DNA of 64,000 nt from JAMXLO01 sp963818775 (GTDB lineage: Bacteria > Pseudomonadota > Alphaproteobacteria > Acetobacterales > Acetobacteraceae), in NCBI GenBank assembly GCA_963818775.1, contig CAWFUF010000004.1, positions 278,626 through 342,625 on the forward strand, in the 5' to 3' direction. Below are positions 8,774-17,198 of this stretch, in pieces. Each line of letters opens with the position of its first letter. Position 1 is the stretch's first letter. Both the position numbers and the translations under genes were made by a program. The notes below the pieces were generated by a model that saw nothing but the letters and a program-made list of their open reading frames with translations, made no database searches and was not told the origin of the DNA.

Positions 8774-9886
8774 ATGACGCCGCCCATCACCTTGTCGATC
8801 TATATCTCCAGACAGTTCGCTGGTGCAGTGGTCGGGATGCTGCTCGCGCTGTCGGGGTTGGTGGCGCTGTTCGACTTCATCGAATTGCTGAGACGTTCCA
8901 CCTCGAAGCCCGACGCAACCTTTGGGTTGGTGAGTGAAATTGCGGTGTTGCGTCTGCCCTATGTCTCGATGCAGGTGCTGCCGTTCGCGGTGCTGCTCGG
9001 CGGCATGTTGTGCTTCTGGCGTCTGACGCGTTCATCAGAGCTGATCGTTGCCCGCGCCTCGGGGGTGTCGGCCTGGGAGTTCCTCGCTGCTCCGGCATTC
9101 TGCGCGCTGTTGTTCGGCGCGGTCGCGACGATGGGGGTCAGCCCGCTGTCCTCGGTGATGTTCGGACGCGCCGAAGCGTTGGACAACGTTTATCTTAAGA
9201 CTGGTGGCGGCCCGTTGGCGTTGACCGGCGACCAGCTTTGGTTACGGCAGTCCGATCACGCGCTTTCGCCGCAGGGCGTCGCCATCATACACGCGCACAA
9301 TGTGGGGCTGCATGGCAAGCAGTTGACAGCCTCTCAGGTCAGCGTGTTCCGGCTGGATGGGCGTGACCGTTTGCTCACGCGGATCGAGGCGACGCGGGCG
9401 ACGCTCGTCGCGCGGGTTTGGCAGTTGCAGGATGCCCGTGTGATTCGACCCGAGCAGATGCCGGAACCTCCCGTGACGATCAATCTGCCGACTGACCTTA
9501 CGGTGGCGCGCGTGCAAGAGAGTTTTGCCTCGCCTGATACGCTGTCGTTCTGGGCATTGCCGGGCTTCATCGCGCTGCTGGATCGCTCAGGCTTCACGTC
9601 GATCCGCCATCGGCTGCATTTTCAGGCGCTGCTCTCGCTGCCGCTGCTCTGCGCGACGATGGCGCTGGTCGCCGCGGGGTTCTCGATGCGTCCGGCGCGG
9701 CGTGGCGGCGTGGCTCATATGATCGGCAGCGGCGTCGCCGCCGGTTTCGCTTTGTTCGTGGTATCGAAGATTGCTGAGGAGTTCGGACAGAGCGGTGCGC
9801 TGCCGGTGGCGCTCGCCGCGTGGGTGCCCGCGGTGTCCGGCATGATGTTGGCGGTCGCGCTGCTGCTGCACACGGAAGATGGCTGA
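8774..9886 (+). CDS. lptG: LPS export ABC transporter permease LptG
   Basis: 370 aa, the paralogous partner of LptF in the LptB2FG complex. It has an N-terminal amphipathic start (TLSIYISRQFAGAVVGMLL), helices near residues 15-40, 60-80 and 100-125, the coupling motif LTRSSELIVARASGVSAWEF, a periplasmic beta domain and three C-terminal helices ending LAAWVPAVSGMMLAVALLLH. The stop at 9884-9886 is 2 nt before the lptD ATG, so translation is probably coupled. It acts in the inner membrane in LPS transport. Confidence 0.93.
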   Translation: MTPPITLSIYISRQFAGAVVGMLLALSGLVALFDFIELLRRSTSKPDATFGLVSEIAVLRLPYVSMQVLPFAVLLGGMLCFWRLTRSSELIVARASGVSAWEFLAAPAFCALLFGAVATMGVSPLSSVMFGRAEALDNVYLKTGGGPLALTGDQLWLRQSDHALSPQGVAIIHAHNVGLHGKQLTASQVSVFRLDGRDRLLTRIEATRATLVARVWQLQDARVIRPEQMPEPPVTINLPTDLTVARVQESFASPDTLSFWALPGFIALLDRSGFTSIRHRLHFQALLSLPLLCATMALVAAGFSMRPARRGGVAHMIGSGVAAGFALFVVSKIAEEFGQSGALPVALAAWVPAVSGMMLAVALLLHTEDG

Positions 9887-9888
9887 GG

Positions 9889-12135
9889 ATGGCGCCCGTC
9901 GTCATGGTCGCCGCTCGCCGATTCGCTCCTGTCGTGCTGCTGGCGATATTGCTCGCATCGGTACTCACCGGCGCGGCGCAGGCACAGTTGAGTGAGATCG
10001 CCAACCTTGGTGCGCATCAGCCGGCCTCGCGCAATCAGCCAGTGACCTTCACGGCTGATACTGTGGAGTACGACCGCGAGAATTCGCTGGTGATCGCCCA
10101 GGGCCATGTCGAGGCCTGGCAGGACGATCACGTGCTGCGCGCGGACCGGATCACCTTCGATCGCAATACTGGCGTGTCGGCGGCCAAAGGCAATGTCGTG
10201 TTGCTGGAGCCGGATGGCCAGGTGCTGTTCGCCGACTATGCCGAACTGAGCCAGGACATGAAGAGTGGCGTGTTGCGGGACATGCGCGCGATTCTGGCCG
10301 AGAATGCCAGAATCGCGGCCAACGGTGCGCGTCGCACCGAGGGCGAAATCAACGAGATGTCGAAGGTGGTGTATTCTACCTGCAATCTCTGCGCCAAGGA
10401 TCCCACCCGGGCACCCCTCTGGCAGATCCGTGCCCTGTCGGCGGTGCAGGACCTCGAGCACAAAAAGATAGAGTTTCAGGACGCTGTGATGGAGATGTAC
10501 GGCGTGCCGGTTGGTTATATGCCGTATTTCTGGACTGTCGACCCATCGGTAAAGCGCGCCAGCGGCCTGCTCATTCCCTCGATGGGCGTGTCGTCGCATA
10601 TCGGCGCCTTCTTCGCACAGCCGTACTACTGGGTGATCGACGATCAGTCGGACGCGACGTTTACGCCAATGATAACGTCAGAGGCCGGCCCACAGCTCAG
10701 CGCCGAATATCGGCGCCGATTTAACAATGGCTCTTTCGTGGTGGACGGGTCACTGGGCTATCTCGATAACTCCGTGCAGGGGACGATTTACTCCAAGGGT
10801 CAGTTCAATCTGGATGACACCTGGCGATGGGGCTTCAACATTGCCCGGGCCTCGACGGCCGACTATGTCCGTGATTTCCACATCGGCGCCGCTGAGCTTG
10901 GCAGCGATCCCACGTTGCTGACCAGCCAGATCTACGTCGAGGGCTTCGGCCAGGGCTCCTATTCACGGTTCGACGTCCGATTTTATCAAACATTGAACGA
11001 GGTCGTGGTCTCTAGCGAACTACCTCTCGTCCTGCCGCGGTACCAATACAGTTATTTTGGTCAGCCTGATTCCTGGGGCGGCCGTTTCAGTCTCGATGGC
11101 GGCGCGTTCAACGTGGTACGCACCGACGGCACCAATACGAGACGAGCCAACGTCACGCTGAACTGGTCGCGGCCATTTGTTGGACCGCTCGGCGATCTGT
11201 GGAAGGTGACGCTGCACACCGACGCGATCGCGTACGACGCCAGCGCCTTTAACGAGCAACCGAATTTCGGTCCGGTGAGTCAGGTCAATACTGCACGGGC
11301 TCAGCCACAGGCAGCCCTGGACTTTCATTGGCCCTTCATGCGCGATTCGGGCGCGTGGGGCACGCAACTCATTGAGCCGATTGCGCAGATCGTCGTTGGG
11401 CCGCAGGTCGGCAACAGTCAGAATACCAAATATCCCAATGAGGACAGCCTCGATCTGGAATTTACCGATGCCAACCTGTTCGGCTTCAACCGGTACACGG
11501 GGGTCGATCGACTGGACGGTGGCGTACGCGCGAATGTCGCGCTGCACGGGACCTGGTACCTGGGCGGCACGACCTTCGACGGATTGATTGGACAGTCCTA
11601 TCGCACCAGTGTGGACAATCAGTTCTCTGAGGCATCGGGTCTGCACGATCAGGTATCCGATATCGTCGCGCGCGCTACGCTGGCGCCGACGAGCTGGCTC
11701 AACCTGACCTACCGCACCAGGCTCGATCACAAGGACCTTGCGACTCGAATGGCTGACGCGCTCGCCACTGTTGGCGTGCCGAAGTTCTCGGTCAATGCCG
11801 GGTATATCTACACTATCGATAACCCGTACACGGAGTTCGACCAGCCATTGCCGCCGCCCGCGGGCAACGCCTTCTACACGCCACGCAACGAGGTGACCGT
11901 GGGCGCCTCATCGAAGTGGGGCAACTATCGGTTCAGCGCCTATGCCCGGCGCGACCTTCAATCCAGCCAGATGGTCGCCGCGGGTGTAGATGCGGTGTAC
12001 GAAGATGAGTGCTTTATCTTGGATTTTCGGTTCTTCCGACGCTATACCTCGTACAATGGCGACAATGGCGCAACGACCGCACTGATCCAGTTGACGTTCA
12101 AGACAATCGGCCAGTTCGGCTTCAAGGCGCTCTGA
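9889..12135 (+). CDS. lptD: LPS-assembly outer membrane protein LptD
   Basis: 748 aa. A signal peptide (RRFAPVVLLAILLASVLTG ending AQAQ, cleavage near residue 30) precedes the OstA_N/LptA-like beta-jellyroll (VTFTADTVEYDRENSLVIAQ) and a long C-terminal LptD beta-barrel with alternating aromatic strands. Conserved LptD segments such as MYGVPVGYMPYF and PSVKRASGLLIPSMG are present. It inserts LPS into the outer leaflet together with the lipoprotein LptE. The ATG at 9889 lies 2 nt after the lptG stop; an ATG at 9904 is an alternative. The following surA supplies its periplasmic chaperone, a functional reason for the operon order. Confidence 0.93.
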   Translation: MAPVVMVAARRFAPVVLLAILLASVLTGAAQAQLSEIANLGAHQPASRNQPVTFTADTVEYDRENSLVIAQGHVEAWQDDHVLRADRITFDRNTGVSAAKGNVVLLEPDGQVLFADYAELSQDMKSGVLRDMRAILAENARIAANGARRTEGEINEMSKVVYSTCNLCAKDPTRAPLWQIRALSAVQDLEHKKIEFQDAVMEMYGVPVGYMPYFWTVDPSVKRASGLLIPSMGVSSHIGAFFAQPYYWVIDDQSDATFTPMITSEAGPQLSAEYRRRFNNGSFVVDGSLGYLDNSVQGTIYSKGQFNLDDTWRWGFNIARASTADYVRDFHIGAAELGSDPTLLTSQIYVEGFGQGSYSRFDVRFYQTLNEVVVSSELPLVLPRYQYSYFGQPDSWGGRFSLDGGAFNVVRTDGTNTRRANVTLNWSRPFVGPLGDLWKVTLHTDAIAYDASAFNEQPNFGPVSQVNTARAQPQAALDFHWPFMRDSGAWGTQLIEPIAQIVVGPQVGNSQNTKYPNEDSLDLEFTDANLFGFNRYTGVDRLDGGVRANVALHGTWYLGGTTFDGLIGQSYRTSVDNQFSEASGLHDQVSDIVARATLAPTSWLNLTYRTRLDHKDLATRMADALATVGVPKFSVNAGYIYTIDNPYTEFDQPLPPPAGNAFYTPRNEVTVGASSKWGNYRFSAYARRDLQSSQMVAAGVDAVYEDECFILDFRFFRRYTSYNGDNGATTALIQLTFKTIGQFGFKAL

Positions 12136-12154
12136 CACTCAGGAGATCGGGGTC

Positions 12155-13459
12155 ATGGCCCAGACGAAATGCGTATGGAGCGTGATCGCCCTGCTGCTGG
12201 CACAGCCGGTCGCGATGGCCGCTGTGACCGCCCCTCCTGCCCCGACGGCACAGGCGATGCGCATCGTTGCCGTGGTGAATGGCGACGTGATCAGCAATGC
12301 CGATGTGGACAACCGCACTAGACTGTTCGCGTTGTCCACCGGCTTGCCGATGACACAGGATGTGCTGGATCGGCTCAAGCAGCAGATCACACGCCAGCTG
12401 ATCGACGAAAAGCTTCGCATGCAGGAGGTGCAGCGCCGACACATCGTGATCCCGGACAAGGCGATCGCCGATGCGATCCACGATATCGAGACGCGGAATA
12501 ATCTGCCGGCAGGTGCATTGCGGCAGAAGCTCAGCGCAGGTGGCGCGGGCTACCTCACGTTAATTGATCAGATCCGCACTCAACTTGGCTGGACCCAGGT
12601 GCTGCGCGAGCAGCTTGGCGATCAGATCAAGGTCACCGATGCCGAGGTGGCCGAACAGCAGCGGCTGCAGGCGCAGTTGGTCGGCAAGCCGGAATATCGC
12701 GTCGGTGAGATCTTCATCCCGGTCAACGATCCGGCGACCGCCGCCGATGCCCAGCGTTTCGCCGAGACGGTGATCAGCGAGCTGCGCTCCGGCGCGCCGT
12801 TCCCCGTGGTGGCCGCGCAGTTCAGTCAAAATCAGACCGCTTTGGCCGGCGGCGAGCTAGGCTGGGTACAGCCGAACCAGCTCGACCCCGAGGTGGCGCG
12901 TCTGGTCGCGGAAATGCCGGTCGGCGCGATCAGCAATCCAGTAAAGGTAGCTGGCGGTTTCTCGATTGTGACGCTGCAAGGCAAGCGCGAGATCGGCAAC
13001 GACATGGGCACGGTTGTCGCGCTGCGTCAGGTGTTCCTGCCGTTCGCTACCGCGCTTAATCCGCAGGCACCGACCGAGCAGCAAAAGCAGGAGTTGGACA
13101 AGGCACGCGGCATCAGCGCCAGCGTGCATAGCTGCGACCAGATGGAGCAGGTGGCGAAAGCGAATAATTCGGCGCGTCCGGCCGACCCCGGAGAAATTCG
13201 GCTGGAGACGGTGAACCCGCCGGCGTTTCGTCAGATGCTGACGAGCCTGTCGTTCGATCGTGCCAGTCAGCCCATCGTCACGAGTGACGGTATCGCCGTC
13301 ATTATAGTCTGCTCGCGCGAGCAGAAGAATCTGGCGCAGCAGAGCAAGCAGGACGTGCAGGCGCAGATACTGAACCAGAGAGTGGAATTGCTGTCGCGGC
13401 AGTTGCTCGCCAATTTGCGCCGCCATGCCACGATCGACGTGCGTGCCAGCGGCACTTGA
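12155..13459 (+). CDS. surA: Periplasmic chaperone / peptidyl-prolyl cis-trans isomerase SurA
   Basis: 434 aa. It has a signal peptide (CVWSVIALLLAQPVAMAAV), an N-terminal SurA chaperone domain (MRIVAVVNGDVISNADVDNR) and a parvulin-type PPIase domain around residues 185-285 (YRVGEIFIPVNDP and GGELGWVQPNQLDPEV). A second, more diverged parvulin-like region runs to about residue 400. It folds outer-membrane beta-barrels such as the LptD encoded just upstream. Its TGA overlaps the ksgA TTG start (TTGA). The common alphaproteobacterial neighbour pdxA is not present between surA and ksgA. Confidence 0.9.
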   Translation: MAQTKCVWSVIALLLAQPVAMAAVTAPPAPTAQAMRIVAVVNGDVISNADVDNRTRLFALSTGLPMTQDVLDRLKQQITRQLIDEKLRMQEVQRRHIVIPDKAIADAIHDIETRNNLPAGALRQKLSAGGAGYLTLIDQIRTQLGWTQVLREQLGDQIKVTDAEVAEQQRLQAQLVGKPEYRVGEIFIPVNDPATAADAQRFAETVISELRSGAPFPVVAAQFSQNQTALAGGELGWVQPNQLDPEVARLVAEMPVGAISNPVKVAGGFSIVTLQGKREIGNDMGTVVALRQVFLPFATALNPQAPTEQQKQELDKARGISASVHSCDQMEQVAKANNSARPADPGEIRLETVNPPAFRQMLTSLSFDRASQPIVTSDGIAVIIVCSREQKNLAQQSKQDVQAQILNQRVELLSRQLLANLRRHATIDVRASGT

Positions 13460-14271
13460 CCTCGTCTCCGCCGCTGCGAGAGGTGATCGCGCGGCACGGA
13501 CTGGCTGCCAGGCGCTCACTCGGCCAGCACTTCCTGCTCGATGAGAATTTGACGCGGCGGATCGTGCGTGCGGGCGGGTCGTTGACCGGTCGGCACGTGT
13601 TGGAAATCGGACCGGGACCGGGCGGGCTCACGCGCGCATTGCTCGATTCTGATGCGGCAAGTGTGACAGTCGTGGAGCTCGATCAGCGGGCGGTGGCGGC
13701 GATGCACGAACTGGCGGCAGAGACCGACGGGCGCTTGCGCGTGGTCTCCGGTGACGCGCTCGCGCTGGATATCGCATTGCTGGTGCCGGTGCCGCGCCAG
13801 GTATTGGCAAATCTGCCGTACAACATTGCGACGCCGTTATTGATCGGCTGGTTGCGTCAGGCTCATGCCTTCGAGCGGCTGACGCTGATGTTCCAGCAGG
13901 AAGTGGCCGAACGCATCTGTGCCATGCCTGGGACGGCTGCGTATGGGCGATTGTCAGTACTGACACAATGGATCTGCAGCACGGAGCTGCTGCTGCGCAT
14001 TGCGCCGGCTGCCTTTGTACCGCCGCCGAAGGTGTTCTCCGCCGTCGTCGGGCTGGTGCCGCATGCCGCGCAACCTACGCCGACGCTGTTCGCCGCGATG
14101 GAGCGTCTGACAGCCGCAGCGTTCGGCCAGCGGCGGAAGATGCTGCGCGGTGCGCTAAGGACCATAGGCGGCGAGACGTTGCTGCGGGATGTGGGCATCG
14201 CAGCGGATCGGCGCGCTGAAACGTTGACCGTGGCAGAATTCGATCGATTGGCACGTCGACTAGCAACATGA
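13456..14271 (+). CDS. rsmA: 16S rRNA (adenine1518-N6/adenine1519-N6)-dimethyltransferase
   Basis: 271 aa (also called ksgA). It dimethylates two adjacent adenines in the 3' terminal hairpin of 16S rRNA during 30S maturation. The N-terminal RRSLGQHFLLDENL is diagnostic, SAM motif I is VLEIGPGPGGLTRALL, and the catalytic N-L-P-Y motif is in LANLPYNIATPLL. The C-terminal helical domain includes AFGQRRKMLRGALR. The TTG start at 13456 is dictated by the stop overlap with surA and by the absence of a suitable ATG before the conserved start. It is the last gene of the LPS/OM operon. Confidence 0.94.
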   Translation: MTSSPPLREVIARHGLAARRSLGQHFLLDENLTRRIVRAGGSLTGRHVLEIGPGPGGLTRALLDSDAASVTVVELDQRAVAAMHELAAETDGRLRVVSGDALALDIALLVPVPRQVLANLPYNIATPLLIGWLRQAHAFERLTLMFQQEVAERICAMPGTAAYGRLSVLTQWICSTELLLRIAPAAFVPPPKVFSAVVGLVPHAAQPTPTLFAAMERLTAAAFGQRRKMLRGALRTIGGETLLRDVGIAADRRAETLTVAEFDRLARRLAT

Positions 14272-14294
14272 AAAGCACGGTGTAACGCCGCAAA

Positions 14295-14537
14295 TCACCG
14301 CTTGCGCGGCGCCTTCTCATGCTCCCACTGGTACGCCGTCTCGGTGGCATGGCGGTCGTCTGTGGGCGTCCCCTTCGGCCGGGTATCGTCATCCCGCTCA
14401 TGCGGCGCTTTCCGCGACGCGTGCTCACGATGGTCGGTTCCCGGGCCAACGATGCCGCTTGTCGCGGGCGGATCGCTGGCGGGGAAACTGTCCTCCACTG
14501 CCTGATCGTGCTTGCGGTCCTGCTTGCGCGCCGACAT
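14295..14537 (-). CDS. Small hydrophilic protein with FPASDPPA motif
   Basis: About 80 aa, very polar and rich in D, E, R, K and H. It contains the short motif DQAVEDSFPASDPPATSG, which recurs in small uncharacterised proteobacterial proteins. There are no membrane segments and no recognised enzyme domain, so the function is unknown. The ATG at 14535-14537 overlaps the stop of the upstream 175-aa gene (TGATG), with GGAGG just upstream, so the two are translationally coupled. Given its neighbours (KGG-repeat and glycine-zipper proteins), a general-stress role is possible but inferred. Confidence 0.65.
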   Translation of the reverse strand: MSARKQDRKHDQAVEDSFPASDPPATSGIVGPGTDHREHASRKAPHERDDDTRPKGTPTDDRHATETAYQWEHEKAPRKR

Positions 14538-15064
14538 CACATCACCTCCAGCTCAGTTCCGCCGGCCGTTCGCAGGATCGACTCCGCTTCGGCACGCTTC
14601 TCGGCGTTCGGCGCCCGCACGGACAGAATCAGCGCACCGTGAGCGGCTTTTTGCTCCCGATCCATCTGCTCGCCCTCGTTAGATGCACTGGTCAGCGCGT
14701 AGGCGATGCCGCCTGCAACCCCACCACCCACGACTGCGGCAGCTACCGCGGGTGCCGCGGCGCCTCCTGTGGCAATGACAACCCCAGCCGCTGCCATGCC
14801 GACGGCGGCAGCCGCTCCACTTGTGTGCAACGTGCGGGCCTGGCGTGCATCCTCCTCGGTGTCGACTGGTTTGGCGCCCGATTCAGGCGTGGTGCCTTCG
14901 ATGGGCGGCATCGCCTCCGGCAGGCTCAGGTCGGCGCGATCGAAGCCTGATGTTTCCAGCCATGCGACCGCGTCCTGCATCGCATCGGGGTCGGTGAAGG
15001 TGGCTCGAACCTCATGCAGTGTGCCGATCGGTGGACCGGCGTTTTCCTCGGCAATCTCCGACAT
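14537..15064 (-). CDS. Hypothetical stress-type protein with glycine/alanine-rich membrane segment
   Basis: 175 aa. The N-terminal part (RATFTDPDAMQDAVAWLETS, then GFDRADLSL) resembles the alpha/beta region of YflT-like general-stress proteins that sit before a membrane segment. Residues about 80-125 form a Gly/Ala-rich hydrophobic stretch (VGMAAAGVVIATGG and VVGGGVAGGIAYAL), glycine-zipper-like. The C-terminal part (GALILSVRAPNAEKRAEAES) is a small ferredoxin-like repeat. The function is unknown; it could be a membrane-associated stress protein. A GGAGGGAG ribosome-binding site precedes the ATG. Confidence 0.68.
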   Translation of the reverse strand: MSEIAEENAGPPIGTLHEVRATFTDPDAMQDAVAWLETSGFDRADLSLPEAMPPIEGTTPESGAKPVDTEEDARQARTLHTSGAAAAVGMAAAGVVIATGGAAAPAVAAAVVGGGVAGGIAYALTSASNEGEQMDREQKAAHGALILSVRAPNAEKRAEAESILRTAGGTELEVM

Positions 15065-15079
15065 GGCTTGCTCCCTCCT

Positions 15080-15265
15080 TCAGGACGGAATGCTCGGCGC
15101 GTTTGGCGGCGGGTCACGATTCTCATCACCCTGCGGGTCAGGGGGCAGGCCGCCGAGCGCGCCCTCGGGCAGGTCGTTGCGCTCGCCGGGCAGGCTGTCG
15201 CGGGCGGAATTGATTCGGCGCTCAACTCGCCCACCGCGCGGCTCGCGGGCATCGTTCTCGGTCAT
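15080..15265 (-). CDS. Small acidic/proline-rich hypothetical protein
   Basis: 61 aa beginning MTENDAREPRGGRVERR. The C-terminal half is rich in P, D, N and G (GGLPPDPQGDENRDPPPN) and is predicted to be disordered. The start at 15263-15265 is supported by GAGGTG about 6 nt upstream. No known domain. It lies between the KGG-repeat gene and the 175-aa gene on the same strand, so it probably belongs to the same stress-gene group. Confidence 0.55.
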   Translation of the reverse strand: MTENDAREPRGGRVERRINSARDSLPGERNDLPEGALGGLPPDPQGDENRDPPPNAPSIPS

Positions 15266-15287
15266 TTCACACCTCACCAGCAGCGAC

Positions 15288-15320
15288 GCGGGCCACCCGG
15301 CCCCAAGCCGGGTGGCCCGC
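15288..15320 (-). terminator. Strong GC hairpin between two small stress genes
   Basis: A perfect 13-bp inverted repeat (15288-15300 with 15308-15320) is separated by a 7-nt loop. It lies just after the stop of the KGG-repeat gene (15326, minus strand) and upstream of the 61-aa gene. There is no U-run after the stem on the minus strand, so it may be an incomplete intrinsic terminator, an attenuator, or an mRNA 3'-end stabiliser. Confidence 0.5.
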
Positions 15321-15325
15321 TGCGG

Positions 15326-15577
15326 TTACCGCTGACCGCCCTTGCGGCCTGCCTCCGCTGCACGCTCGCGATCCTGAGCGAAGTTCCCCGGATTATTCTG
15401 TGCGCCACCGCCGCCGTGGCTTTGCTCGCCACCCTTGCGCCCAGCCTCTGCCGCGCGCTCGCGGTCGTTGGCGAAATTGCCTGAGCTGTGCTGCCCGCCG
15501 ACGTGGCCAGCGCGCGACGCCTTCTCACGGTCCTCGGCGAAATTGCCAGGATTACCGGTATGTCGCTGTTCAGCCAT
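15326..15577 (-). CDS. KGG-repeat (YciG/con-10-like) stress protein
   Basis: 83 aa containing three near-identical KGG-type repeats of about 19-20 residues, each GNFAxDREKAxxAGxxGG: GNFAEDREKASRAGHVGG, GNFANDRERAAEAGRKGG and GNFAQDRERAAEAGRKGG. KGG proteins are small hydrophilic, glycine-rich proteins induced by starvation, desiccation or general stress in bacteria and in fungal conidia. The ATG at 15575-15577 has GGAGG about 8 nt upstream. It heads a minus-strand group of small polar proteins. Confidence 0.85.
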   Translation of the reverse strand: MAEQRHTGNPGNFAEDREKASRAGHVGGQHSSGNFANDRERAAEAGRKGGEQSHGGGGAQNNPGNFAQDRERAAEAGRKGGQR

Positions 15578-15818
15578 ATAAGTCCTCCGTGTTGAATACT
15601 GCGACAGGCTTGCCCGTCCCCTGTTCAACGAAGGCCGGGGGCGTGCGGTTGTCTTCACAAATTCAGTGAGCGGATGTGATCGTCAGTCGGGCGAGAGAGG
15701 AAGGCCGCCTCGCTATCCGTGCCGCCGGCCGGTTGAGCGGCGATCGGAAAGCGGGTCGCCGTTCCCCGCCATCGCGAACCGTTCTACGATCGCCGCTGAA
15801 CTCCGGAGAGGCACCCCC

Positions 15819-17198
15819 ATGCTCGACCGACCTAACGATAGCCTGTCGGCTCGCGATATCGCCTACCACATGCATCCGTTCACCAACGCGCGGCGGCTGG
15901 AGAGCGAAGGGCCGTTCGTCATCACCCGCGGCAACGGCATCCACATCTACGACGAGCAGGGGCGCGACTATATCGACGCGCTGGCGGGTCTGTGGTGCGC
16001 CAGTCTCGGCTTCAGCGAAAAGCGGCTGGCCGAGGCGGCGTACAAGCAGATGCTGGAACTGCCGTATGCCTCGACCTTCGGGCAGCGGTCGCATCCCACG
16101 GTGATCGAACTGGCCGAGAAGCTGATCTCGCTGATGCCGGTGCGGATGTCGAAGGTGTTCTTCAACAACTCGGGCTCCGAGGCGAATGACAGTGCGGCCA
16201 AGCTGGTCTGGTACTACAACAACGCGATCGGTCGGCCGCGCAAGAAGAAGATCATCGGGCGGATGAAGGGCTACCATGGCATCACGGTCGCATCGGGCAG
16301 CCTGTGCGGGTTGCCCTATGTCCACAAGGACTTCGACCTGCCGATTCCGAATGTCCGTCACACTGACTGTCCGCACTACTGGCGCTATGGGAAGCCGGGC
16401 GAGAGCGAGGAGGATTTTGCCTCGCGCATGGCGGAGAACCTCGATGCGCTGATCGAGCGGGAAGGGCCTGACACGGTCGCCGCGTTCATCGCTGAACCGG
16501 TGCAGGGTGCCGGCGGTGTGGTGATCCCGCCGCGCACATATTTCGCCAAGATCCAGGAGGTGCTGCGCAAGCACGACGTGCTGTTCATTGCGGACGAGGT
16601 GATCTGCGGGTTCGGGCGCACGGGCAACATGTTCGGCTGCGAGACCTTCGACATCGAGCCTGACATCCTGACCTGCGCCAAGGCGCTGTCGTCGTCGTAC
16701 CTGCCGATTTCCGCCACGGTGATCAACGAGAAGCTGTATCAGGGCATCGCGACTCAGTCGGACGCGAATGGCAGCTTTATCCACGGCTTCACCTATTCCG
16801 GACATCCGGTATGTGCCGCGGTCGCGCTGGAGACGCTGAACATTTACGAGGAGCGCGACATCGTCGGGCACGTTCGCAAGATCTCGCCACGCTTCCTGGC
16901 CGGCGTGCGGCGGTTTGCCGACCATTCCCTGGTGGGCGAGGTACGCGGCATCGGCCTGATGGCAGGCATCGAGCTGGTGCGCGACAAGGCGACCAAGCAG
17001 CCGTTCGATGCCAAGGCCGGCGTGGGAGTCTATTTCGAGGAGCGGGCGCGGGAGTACGGGCTGATCATGCGTGGCCGTGGCGAGCAGTTGGTGATGGCCC
17101 CCCCGCTGATCATCACCGAGGCGGAGATTGACGACATGCTGGGCCGCCTGGAGCGTGCGCTCGACGAGACGGAAGCGTTCGTCGCCTCGCTCTCGTGA
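15819..17198 (+). CDS. Class III PLP aminotransferase (omega-amine:pyruvate / putrescine aminotransferase-like)
   Basis: 459 aa, typical of the SpuC/omega-transaminase group. It begins NDSLSARDIAYHMHPFTNAR, a start common to this subfamily. The PLP-binding features are NSGSEAND (about 117-124), the Asp-Glu of FIADEVICGFGRTG (Asp259) and the Schiff-base lysine Lys288 in TCAKALSSSY. It moves an amino group from a diamine or omega-amino acid to pyruvate. The ATG at 15819 has GGAGAGG 8 nt upstream. It overlaps the downstream PuuB-like oxidase gene (GTGA), suggesting joint polyamine or amine catabolism; the exact substrate is not decidable. Confidence 0.88.
   Translation: MLDRPNDSLSARDIAYHMHPFTNARRLESEGPFVITRGNGIHIYDEQGRDYIDALAGLWCASLGFSEKRLAEAAYKQMLELPYASTFGQRSHPTVIELAEKLISLMPVRMSKVFFNNSGSEANDSAAKLVWYYNNAIGRPRKKKIIGRMKGYHGITVASGSLCGLPYVHKDFDLPIPNVRHTDCPHYWRYGKPGESEEDFASRMAENLDALIEREGPDTVAAFIAEPVQGAGGVVIPPRTYFAKIQEVLRKHDVLFIADEVICGFGRTGNMFGCETFDIEPDILTCAKALSSSYLPISATVINEKLYQGIATQSDANGSFIHGFTYSGHPVCAAVALETLNIYEERDIVGHVRKISPRFLAGVRRFADHSLVGEVRGIGLMAGIELVRDKATKQPFDAKAGVGVYFEERAREYGLIMRGRGEQLVMAPPLIITEAEIDDMLGRLERALDETEAFVASLS

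Noticed and set aside
14272..15660. CRISPR-like or tandem repeat array in the KGG region
   Set aside because: The repeats are within the KGG protein-coding frame (three imperfect units of about 60 nt or more), with no spacers or cas genes.
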